Below are positions 1 through 5,087 of a stretch of DNA of 5,160 nucleotides, in pieces; the stretch's first letter is position 1; every line of letters begins with the position of its first letter. This stretch comes from Bacilli bacterium (GTDB lineage Bacteria; Bacillota_I; Bacilli_A; RF39; UBA660). Both the position numbers and the translations under genes were made by a program. The stretch covers positions 1-5,160 of the forward strand of contig JAQVZV010000061.1 in the NCBI GenBank assembly GCA_028708005.1, read 5' to 3'. Below the pieces are notes generated by a model. It did not search any database and had not been told where the DNA came from. It saw nothing but the letters and a program-made list of their open reading frames with translations.

Positions 1-619
1 TTGCAATATTCTTGTTACCATTATAATACCAATGTCCACCAACATTATATATTTTATCTTTATTCCAACCAAGAGAAGTTAACATAGCTTTCATCATACC
101 AGAATAGCCACCGCCACCACACATTAGAAATATATATTTATCTTTAGGGAAATAGTATTCCAAAAACTCCATAGACTCTTCGTAATTAGCTATATATTCA
201 CCTTCATCAGTTAAAGTAAATAAAGTGACCCCCTGATAAGTATTACCAACTTCTTCTGGCAATCCCGTTACATTAACTAAAAGCGGAAGGGGAACTGCTT
301 CAAATCCCTCAATAATACCAGATAAATATGAATCCCCACCAATACTTTCATAATCACCTTCATCAACTAACATTCTCATATCACGATAAACACTATCGTT
401 GCGATTTAAATAATTATCAATAGTCGCTTCATTTATATTTTTATCAATTCCAAAAATTGTTCCACGAACTCCTTCTGTTATTTCGGGTTTTGGTAATGCT
501 TGTTGTTTAACATTCTCCTTATTCATAAATTGATCATTAAACATAAAATACGAACTAGCACCCCCTGCAACAAATATTAATACAATAATAATAGCTTTAA
601 TTAATTTCTTGTTTTTCAT
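1..619 (-). CDS. Membrane-anchored rhodanese-like protein, C-terminus cut by window edge
   Basis: The reading frame is open from the ATG at 619 to the left edge, giving 206 residues with no stop. GGAGG at 630-634 lies 10 bases upstream and fixes the start. Residues 4-8 are basic and residues 9-27 are hydrophobic, so the protein has an N-terminal anchor or uncleaved signal with the rest outside the membrane. No lipobox cysteine is present. Residues 163-201 carry the rhodanese hallmark: a beta strand (IFLMC), a Cys-led loop with Cys167 as candidate persulfide-carrying nucleophile (CGGGGYSG), a following helix, then YNVGGHWYYNG, the usual end of the fold. A D-x-R motif at residues 80-82 fits the start of the domain. 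Rhodanese domains move sulfane sulfur; substrate and partner are unknown here. It is the third gene of the operon, 36 bases after the DUF134 gene. Probably only a short C-terminal tail is missing. Confidence 0.8.
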   Translation of the reverse strand, partial: MKNKKLIKAIIIVLIFVAGGASSYFMFNDQFMNKENVKQQALPKPEITEGVRGTIFGIDKNINEATIDNYLNRNDSVYRDMRMLVDEGDYESIGGDSYLSGIIEGFEAVPLPLLVNVTGLPEEVGNTYQGVTLFTLTDEGEYIANYEESMEFLEYYFPKDKYIFLMCGGGGYSGMMKAMLTSLGWNKDKIYNVGGHWYYNGNKNIA

Positions 620-629
620 CTATTGCTTT

Positions 630-634
630 CCTCC
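630..634 (-). promoter_or_regulatory. Ribosome binding site of the rhodanese-like gene
   Basis: GGAGG on the minus strand, 10 bases before the ATG at 619. It identifies a gene truncated by the window edge. The 36-base gap to the preceding gene shows no terminator, so co-transcription is likely. Confidence 0.75.
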
Positions 635-655
635 AACTTCATTTTCTTCCAAATA

Positions 656-1000
656 TTAATTACCATATCTCTTGCAATTCTTTCTATTGCAGTATTTACC
701 TAGGGGCATGGCTGCGCACAAACTATAATTTCCACCTTCAATTTTGATTTTTTTACCATTAACCAGTACGTCCGCCAGTTTTTTTCTTGCATCAGCATAT
801 ATACCTTGAACTGTTGTTCTTGCTACAGCCATTAAACTAGCAGTTTCTTCTTGAGTTAAGTTTTTATAATCGATCAATCTAATTGTTTCAAATTCTTCCA
901 AACTCATATAAATGCATTCTGATTGATTATAATCTTCGGGACCGAAAATACTAATTTTTGGTTCTGAGCAAACAATTCTGGATTTTACTGGCCTTGCCAT
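656..1000 (-). CDS. DUF134 / UPF0251 family helix-turn-helix protein
   Basis: This 114-residue protein is close to the usual length of the DUF134 (UPF0251) family. The N-terminus (MARPVKSRIVCSEP) and the segment SLEEFETIRLIDYKNLTQEE match the family pattern, which ends in a sigma-70 region 4-like helix-turn-helix (about residues 47-76) followed by a conserved V-NGK-I-IEGGNY stretch at 80-92. Family members are thought to bind DNA; the targets are not known to me. The C-terminal tail has Cys95, Cys104 and Cys109, with Cys11 and Cys29 near the N-terminus, which could bind a metal or sense redox state (inference). The ATG follows the DUF5320 gene by 14 bases. Its binding site, AAGGATGTG, overlaps the upstream stop region, so the two are probably translationally coupled. 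In anaerobes such genes often sit beside DUF5320 and NifX/NifB-like genes; here a rhodanese follows. Autoregulation is plausible but not shown. Confidence 0.88.
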   Translation of the reverse strand: MARPVKSRIVCSEPKISIFGPEDYNQSECIYMSLEEFETIRLIDYKNLTQEETASLMAVARTTVQGIYADARKKLADVLVNGKKIKIEGGNYSLCAAMPLGKYCNRKNCKRYGN

Positions 1001-1014
1001 AATGCTTCACATCC

Positions 1015-1212
1015 TTATCTACCCCTGTTATTTAAATTTCTTCTGTTTCCTAACCCCAATCCACGTCCATACAAAGGTTTTTTTCTTGCATTTTGGTTGT
1101 TTAGTTTAGATCCTAATCTTATATTTTTATTATTATTAGGATTACAATTACCTAAACCCCTTCCCGTCATGGGGCCTTCACTTAACGGACCAGTTTTATC
1201 TAATCTTGGCAT
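1015..1212 (-). CDS. DUF5320-type small Gly/Arg/Asn-rich protein (65 aa)
   Basis: The N-terminus MPRLDKTGPLSEGPMTGRGL is the characteristic opening of DUF5320 proteins (typically MPRGD-TGP--GPMTGRG-G-C), including a Cys soon after. The frame extends upstream to an ATG at 1230, but GGGAGG at 1219-1224 sits inside that extension, 6 bases before the ATG at 1212. The promoter would start transcription only about 6 bases before 1230, so 1212 is the true start. The body is basic and low in complexity, with GRGLG appearing twice (about residues 17-21 and 49-53) and many Asn, Arg and Gly. It lacks the coiled-coil C-terminal tail that longer family members often carry. It is the first gene of the operon. 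Family function is unknown; recurrent linkage to NifX/NifB-like and DUF134 genes suggests metal or Fe-S handling (inference). Confidence 0.82.
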   Translation of the reverse strand: MPRLDKTGPLSEGPMTGRGLGNCNPNNNKNIRLGSKLNNQNARKKPLYGRGLGLGNRRNLNNRGR

Positions 1213-1218
1213 ATTATT

Positions 1219-1224
1219 CCTCCC
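1219..1224 (-). promoter_or_regulatory. Ribosome binding site that fixes the DUF5320 start
   Basis: GGGAGG on the minus strand with a 6-base spacer to the ATG at 1210-1212. Because this site would be coding sequence for the longer frame starting at 1230, it argues for the shorter 65-residue protein. Confidence 0.8.
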
Positions 1225-1242
1225 TTCCATTTATATATATTT

Positions 1243-1271
1243 AGTATATAATAATTGATGGCATATGTCAA
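1243..1271 (-). promoter_or_regulatory. Sigma-A-type promoter of the DUF5320-DUF134-rhodanese operon
   Basis: On the minus strand the -35 box TTGACA (1266-1271) is a perfect consensus. It is followed by exactly 17 bases and the -10 box TATACT (1243-1248). The expected start of transcription is near 1236, leaving a leader of about 24 bases that contains just the GGGAGG site. The DNA upstream (about 1290-1400) is very AT-rich and could act as an UP element. Confidence 0.82.
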
Positions 1272-1286
1272 CAACTGTCATGTTGA
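1268..1286. promoter_or_regulatory. Inverted repeat over the -35 box, candidate operator
   Basis: TCAACA (1268-1273) and TGTTGA (1281-1286) form a perfect 6-base inverted repeat with a 7-base spacer, overlapping the -35 hexamer. In addition TGTCA occurs at 1266-1270 and 1276-1280, a direct repeat at a 10-base (one helical turn) interval. This is a natural place for a repressor or redox regulator; the DUF134 protein of the same operon is one candidate. Short repeats in AT-rich DNA can arise by chance. Confidence 0.35.
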
Positions 1287-1401
1287 GAAGATTAAACTTC
1301 TTATCCTTTTATTATTATAGTAATTTATACCCAAAATATTTTTATTACTTTAAATCAATTAAACTTTTTAATATTATTTATACATCTTCTTAATTTATTA
1401 T
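1287..1401. other. AT-rich intergenic spacer, no gene seen
   Basis: This spacer between the terminator of the surface-protein operon and the next promoter is almost entirely A and T. I see no ORF with a ribosome binding site on either strand. A weak AGAAG/CTTCT hairpin with a 6-base loop lies at 1286-1301, just upstream of the -35 box, without a convincing T-tract. Confidence 0.6.
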
Positions 1402-1425
1402 AAAAAAACAGAGTCATATGACTCT
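1402..1425 (-). terminator. Rho-independent terminator of the surface-protein operon
   Basis: The minus strand contains the perfect palindrome AGAGTCATATGACTCT (1410-1425) followed after one G by seven T residues (1402-1408). The stem begins on the last base of the TGA stop codon (1425-1427) of the DUF3592-like gene, so there is no 3' untranslated spacer. Because the palindrome has no unpaired loop bases, the apex must open to form a stem of about 6 base pairs. Confidence 0.82.
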
Positions 1426-1910
1426 CAAAAAGTTTGTTTTGTTCTCTTTTTTCTTTTTTTTAATTTGCCAGTAATAAGTAGAAATAAAAATATATAACCG
1501 ATAGGCGCAATTATATGATAGATAAGACTTACTGTACCTATCTGGTCCACCTCTGCCAGCATAGATGGTTTATTAATATATGGAAAGAAAGGCAGATAGC
1601 TGATACGTTCTTGACGGGTTTCACCTTCTTCCAGGTTTGACCATAATTCATCGCCATTATAACTTACATGTCCTCTGTATTCCTTACCATCTACTATGAA
1701 GAAATATCCCTTATATATGCTCCGAGAGCGATTTAACTCCTCGTTCGTTTCATCTAATCGGCTCTGATATCTGTCTACCGTACCCATTACAGTCTTTCCA
1801 AATATACCTAGTGCTAAAGTGCTCAAACTAATATACATAGCAAATATCAAGCATACATATATCAATATTAATATAAATGGATTAATTTTATTGTTTTTTT
1901 TCTCGGCCAT
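1425..1910 (-). CDS. Two-pass membrane protein, DUF3592-like extracytoplasmic domain
   Basis: The protein has 161 residues. A charged N-terminus (residues 1-10) is followed by a membrane segment at about 11-37 and a soluble central domain at about 40-120. A second membrane segment lies at about 126-147, before a strongly basic tail (KLKKRKKR) that should lie in the cytoplasm. The central domain has the layout of DUF3592: a strand (YFFIVDGKEYRGHVSYNGDE), then a later strand ending in ISYLPFFPYINKPS, like the usual V-Y-P-NP--S ending. I infer this assignment from pattern, not from a search. The segment at 47-62 is charged and probably helical. The gene starts 35 bases after the 816-residue gene, with AAAGG at 1922-1926 as a somewhat distant binding site, and is the last gene before the terminator. 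This suggests the two products act together at the membrane. Function unknown. Confidence 0.75.
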   Translation of the reverse strand: MAEKKNNKINPFILILIYVCLIFAMYISLSTLALGIFGKTVMGTVDRYQSRLDETNEELNRSRSIYKGYFFIVDGKEYRGHVSYNGDELWSNLEEGETRQERISYLPFFPYINKPSMLAEVDQIGTVSLIYHIIAPIGYIFLFLLITGKLKKRKKRTKQTF

Positions 1911-1945
1911 AAATGCTTTTACCTTTCTTAGAATATTAAATTGCC

Positions 1946-4396
1946 CTAATTGTTTATTTTGTTCAGAATATATTCTTGCTTAATTTTTCTAACAGGGCTG
2001 GGGCGCTCAGATGTTATAGTAATCTTGGCTCTTTCCCCAATTGATGATATTTCTATATAATAATTAATGATGGATGACTCCTTGACAATTGTCTTTTCAT
2101 ATCGTGTATCGCTCGTTTTATCTAGTACGACCTCTGTTTGATATGGATCAGCTGCGTTAGTATAAGTAAGAGATGGACCATTATAATGTAGTGTAACATT
2201 TGCTGACGGCTTTTCCCATGGCTGAAAATTTTCGATTTTTTTCATTTCTTGAATTGAACCATAAAATTCATACTCTTCAATGTATTCAGAATAAATCATA
2301 TATGACGAATATTTACCAGTAATGCTTTCAAGAATATCTAGTTTATCCTCCAATGGTTTTGCTTTTACGATCATTTTGTAGAACGGTTCTCCGTGAAGTT
2401 CGCCAGAATAGGAAGCGGAAGTTAACGAAAACCTTGCTATTTGATTTGGTTTTGCTTTTGCTAGTAAATCAGCTTTGTTTTTATATAACCATATTTGAGA
2501 TGGCGATTCAAGTCCATCATAATCCGACTTTTGGAAATATATAATACATTCACCTTTACTACTAAAATCTTTATACATATTTTTAAGATCGGGTGAACTA
2601 TTATCAGGATATTGTAAGACAGCACTCCATCCAGCAAAAGATTTCGAATTATCGGTTGCTTTTATTGTTGCTTCGTACCACGGATTATCTTCTTGTACAG
2701 GCGTAGTTGATACAGGTGGTTTATCATCTGGTTTATCAGTTTCTGAAGGAATATTATCACTATCTTCAATTTCTTCATTAATCTTTCTAGGTTGTAAAGT
2801 TACTGTTTGCTCGCTTTCTGAAAAGGGATTTAAAGTTACAGTTAATGCTTTTTTACCACTTTTAACATCTTTAGCTGTTTTATAAAGTTCTAATTTCATT
2901 GGAAATCCTGCTGTTTGATGAGCTAGCAAAGTAAAAGTTATTCTGCCTCCTCCTGATTCATTAAGTTTTCCTGTCCAAGATGACGAATTAGCTTCACTAG
3001 AAAGAGGAGCTAATTTCGCATAATAACCTGCCCATGTAGAACTTTTACCAGATTTTATATCTTCACGAATAACAATTGAAAATTGGCGATTATAATAATC
3101 AGCAATTTTTTGATAATCCTTTTGTCTTTCATTTAAACTATCAAGATATATATTACGACTCATTACTCTAAATGCGCTACTAAGATATCCATAGAGCTCT
3201 GATTTAAAAATACTAGATATATTATTTCGATCTTTTTCAGATGGCCATGGGTATTTAGCTAAACTGCCGTTTCTATCATAAGAATCAATCCACGATTCCC
3301 AATCAGCTCCTGCAACTTCCCAGTATTCTTGAACATAACGATCAATTTCCTTAGTTATCAGGTCTAATACTTTTTGAGGCTCATTTTTATTTTCTTTATA
3401 GATAGTTTCGAATATTTTCGTCCAATCCTTAATTTTACGATTAATAGCAGAACGTTTGTAATATGCGTCATACATATTTTTGGTGCTTCTATATTTATTA
3501 GATATTGCAAAAGTACTAACATCAGTTAACGCAAGATCAATCATCCCAACCCCAACATACGCTAATTGGATAGATGGCGTTGCATAGTTTATTGCCGCGT
3601 TTAAAGTTGACTTCATTGCACTCATAGCTGTTTCTTTACTTGATAAGCCGTTATTGTAAGCATCAAAAGCAAACTGGGCACACGCGGTTGAAATACCTAA
3701 TGCTGTAATAGAATTACTTAAAGGAGAACTGATAAGCTCATCATATGCGCCTCCTAAAGTTAATAATGTTGGAATTGAAGTCGCTACAAACATTGGGGTA
3801 CTTCCTAATGCGTCTAACGTAGCACTTGCAACATCTTCCTTCCATGTAGCCCCTTGCTTAGCATAAGTTTCTAATAATTTTGTTGCTTTATCCTTAGACA
3901 TATATACAGCATAAACATTTACTTCACCAATATGTGCACTACGCTTAGATGGATTGGTTATTTTAAATACAGCGTATGTAGAAAGATGGTCAGTAACAAT
4001 ACGAACTGTATTAGTTTTGGAATCGACTGTATAAAATGTATCTTCCCACTCCCCTGTTTCTTCATTCAAATATTTACCACAAACTGAAAATATTTCTTCA
4101 TCTTCCTTTAATCCTCTGTCATCATAAGGTATTGAAATTTCAATCGTTCCCTTAGGTTGCCCAGTTGAAAGTTTAAAATCATAAGCATAGATTTCAACAT
4201 CATCAATTGGTTCTGGATTTATCGCCTCTATTGCCAGCTCCTCGCCTTCATCTAACAAATAACCAAAATCCACCGACGGCTCATTTATTTCCGAATTAGA
4301 GAGAACATAAAATATTCCTAGTCCACCAAAAATCAGCACTACTATAGCAATGATAAACACTGGTCGTATATTAGTTTTTTTAAACAATTTCTTCAT
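1946..4396 (-). CDS. Large membrane-anchored multidomain surface protein, function unknown (816 aa)
   Basis: Start: AAGGAG lies 8 bases before the ATG at 4396; an in-frame GTG at 4402 is only 2 bases from it, so ATG is preferred. Residues 1-9 are basic and about 12-32 hydrophobic, giving a membrane anchor with the rest outside; no lipobox Cys. Residues 40-148 form a beta region ending in an ETGEWED...VDSKTNTV...DHLSTYAVF pattern, as in ZU5-like domains of bacterial surface proteins. Residues 165-300 are Ala/Ser/Thr-rich with several hydrophobic helices; 300-450 are charged, aromatic-rich and helical. Two similar beta modules follow (about 452-536 and 584-681), joined by a linker at 539-573 rich in Glu, Asp, Pro and Thr. 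Residues 690-816 are beta-rich with a basic end. I see no protease, hydrolase or sortase motif. Its neighbour, the DUF3592-like membrane protein, is probably a partner. Adhesion, envelope sensing or membrane insertion are all possible; none is shown. Confidence 0.85.
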   Translation of the reverse strand: MKKLFKKTNIRPVFIIAIVVLIFGGLGIFYVLSNSEINEPSVDFGYLLDEGEELAIEAINPEPIDDVEIYAYDFKLSTGQPKGTIEISIPYDDRGLKEDEEIFSVCGKYLNEETGEWEDTFYTVDSKTNTVRIVTDHLSTYAVFKITNPSKRSAHIGEVNVYAVYMSKDKATKLLETYAKQGATWKEDVASATLDALGSTPMFVATSIPTLLTLGGAYDELISSPLSNSITALGISTACAQFAFDAYNNGLSSKETAMSAMKSTLNAAINYATPSIQLAYVGVGMIDLALTDVSTFAISNKYRSTKNMYDAYYKRSAINRKIKDWTKIFETIYKENKNEPQKVLDLITKEIDRYVQEYWEVAGADWESWIDSYDRNGSLAKYPWPSEKDRNNISSIFKSELYGYLSSAFRVMSRNIYLDSLNERQKDYQKIADYYNRQFSIVIREDIKSGKSSTWAGYYAKLAPLSSEANSSSWTGKLNESGGGRITFTLLAHQTAGFPMKLELYKTAKDVKSGKKALTVTLNPFSESEQTVTLQPRKINEEIEDSDNIPSETDKPDDKPPVSTTPVQEDNPWYEATIKATDNSKSFAGWSAVLQYPDNSSPDLKNMYKDFSSKGECIIYFQKSDYDGLESPSQIWLYKNKADLLAKAKPNQIARFSLTSASYSGELHGEPFYKMIVKAKPLEDKLDILESITGKYSSYMIYSEYIEEYEFYGSIQEMKKIENFQPWEKPSANVTLHYNGPSLTYTNAADPYQTEVVLDKTSDTRYEKTIVKESSIINYYIEISSIGERAKITITSERPSPVRKIKQEYILNKINN

Positions 4397-4402
4397 TTTC
4401 AC

Positions 4403-4410
4403 AACTCCTT
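4403..4410 (-). promoter_or_regulatory. Ribosome binding site deciding the start of the 816-aa protein
   Basis: AAGGAGTT on the minus strand. The core AAGGAG is 8 bases from the ATG at 4396 but only 2 bases from the upstream GTG at 4402, so the ATG is the sterically sensible start. Confidence 0.8.
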
Positions 4411-4435
4411 AAAAAAGTAAATTACATATAGTAAA

Positions 4436-4467
4436 AGTATATCATACATTATTATTTTCTTTGACAA
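4436..4467 (-). promoter_or_regulatory. Extended -10 promoter of the surface-protein operon
   Basis: The minus strand has TATACT (4436-4441) preceded by TGA, giving the extended -10 pattern TGnTATACT. A TTGTCA at 4462-4467 resembles a -35 box but is 20 bases away, too far for normal use; an alternative -10 TATGAT would be 15 bases from it. The most likely reading is an extended -10 promoter with a weak -35, with transcription starting near 4429 and a leader of about 33 bases. Confidence 0.6.
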
Positions 4468-4644
4468 CTTTAGAACAATTTAATCGTATAAAATAAATTT
4501 GTTAATTGTAAAAGCCAAATCCACCCTAGAACGAAATTTAAGTTTACAAATTAATTTCAAGTGGTTAGAATTTGTAACGATTTTGTTTTTCTAGAGAAAT
4601 CAAACATATGTCACACTTTTTATAAAATAAATAGATCTGATATA
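4468..4644. other. AT-rich intergenic region, no gene seen
   Basis: No ORF with a ribosome binding site is visible on either strand between the promoter and the transposase remnant. GAAATT and AATTTC at 4533-4558 form only a weak imperfect dyad. The original end of the insertion sequence should lie within this region, but I could not identify a terminal inverted repeat or target duplication. Confidence 0.55.
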
Positions 4645-4827
4645 TTAAATTGAATATTGTTTTACCATTTCATTAGGAGATTTAAACCCCAATACTTTTT
4701 TTGAAATATTGTTGTATCTAGATTCATATCTCTTAACTTTCTTTATTAAATCTTCTTCAGATGTGAATTCTTGCCACCACCAAAATTGTTGTTTTGAAAA
4801 TTTATAGATTTTTTCCTCCACTTTGTG
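4645..4827 (-). pseudogene. IS3-like transposase, 3' remnant
   Basis: The frame ends at a TAA at 4645-4647 and encodes about 60 residues. The last 45 read like the C-terminal end of an IS3/IS150-type integrase-core transposase: an aromatic FWWWQEFTSEEDLIKKVKRY segment, then YNNISKKVLGFKSPNEMV. That corresponds to the family's F-S-EDL----Y---YN----L--KSP-E end. The catalytic DDE region is absent. Just upstream, KVEEK may be what remains of the conserved K-V-E-R-S-H-R stretch, but the bases between are lost or diverged. GTG at 4827 is marked only as a convenient boundary; the frame stays open to 4866 without a start codon preceded by a binding site. This is an inactive fragment whose presence fits the decay of the adjacent genes. 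Confidence 0.75.
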
Positions 4828-4838
4828 AAATTCGTATT

Positions 4839-4949
4839 TTATCGTTTTTTTATTCTTATTCTTAATTTAAATGTTGCTAACAAACCTAATAAAAAAACTC
4901 CAACACCATCAAATATCCAATATAAGTTTTAAGTTAACCATTCCTTCAT
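4839..4949 (-). pseudogene. Small single-pass membrane protein gene interrupted by TAA
   Basis: An ATG at 4949 is preceded by GGGAG (4957-4961) with a 7-base spacer, a good translation start. The frame reads MKEWLT, then TAA (4929-4931), then continues in the same frame for 29 codons to a second TAA at 4839-4841. The continued part begins NLYWIFDGVGVFLLGLL and ends in a basic RIRIKKR tail. A short head, an aromatic-Phe-Asp-Gly turn, one hydrophobic helix and a basic tail form a coherent design for a small membrane protein of about 36 residues. One base change (for example from AAA, CAA or GAA) would explain the stop. I do not recognise a named function. It follows the AbiEii-like remnant by 15 bases and runs into the transposase remnant, so the true C-terminus may also be lost. 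Confidence 0.5.
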
Positions 4950-4964
4950 ATGCTAACTCCCATT

Positions 4965-5087
4965 TTAAACTGTTACTGGTTCAATTATCTTAATTAAATC
5001 TTCTAAGCAATTAATTACATCTTCATATGACAAATTCTTATTATTAGATATGTTTCTTATTTTATCTTTAACCTGCATACTATTCAT
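4965..5087 (-). pseudogene. abiEii: AbiEii-like toxin remnant, probably internally deleted (40 codons)
   Basis: A 40-residue frame starts with ATG at 5087 (AGGA 7 bases upstream) and stops with TAA at 4965-4967. The first 19 residues, MNSMQVKDKIRNISNNKNL, closely resemble the start of Firmicute AbiEii nucleotidyltransferase toxins (M-N-S-MQLK-KI-N--K--N), which block growth by modifying a cellular target and normally run to 250-300 residues. The nucleotidyltransferase GS-D-D core is absent. The remaining residues (SYEDVINCLEDLIKIIEPV) look like a C-terminal helix such as AbiEii proteins end with. The simplest explanation is an in-frame deletion of the whole middle. It overlaps the preceding AbiEi-like gene by 8 bases, the arrangement normal for AbiE operons. 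An independent 40-residue protein cannot be excluded. If the reading is right, the toxin is inactive. Confidence 0.55.

Noticed and set aside
1213..1230. ATG at 1230 as the DUF5320 start
   Set aside because: It would place the GGGAGG site inside the gene, begins about 6 bases from the predicted transcript start, and adds residues before the conserved family N-terminus.
1286..1301. AGAAG/CTTCT hairpin as a terminator
   Set aside because: The stem is only 5 base pairs, has no adequate T-tract on either strand, and lies upstream of a promoter already separated from the previous operon by a good terminator.
2353..2544. 63-codon open frame on the plus strand
   Set aside because: It lies wholly inside the 816-residue gene on the other strand, has no ribosome binding site or promoter, and its product is a basic, low-information sequence typical of an antisense shadow.
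4397..4402. GTG at 4402 as the start of the large surface protein
   Set aside because: It is only 2 bases from AAGGAG, too close for initiation; the ATG at 4396 has an 8-base spacer.
4461..4492. Plus-strand promoter TTGACA...TATAAA
   Set aside because: The spacer is 20 bases and no plus-strand gene lies downstream; it is the AT-rich complement of the minus-strand promoter region.
4533..4558. GAAATT/AATTTC dyad as an IS end or operator
   Set aside because: Only the outer 6 bases pair cleanly; such dyads are expected by chance in DNA this AT-rich.
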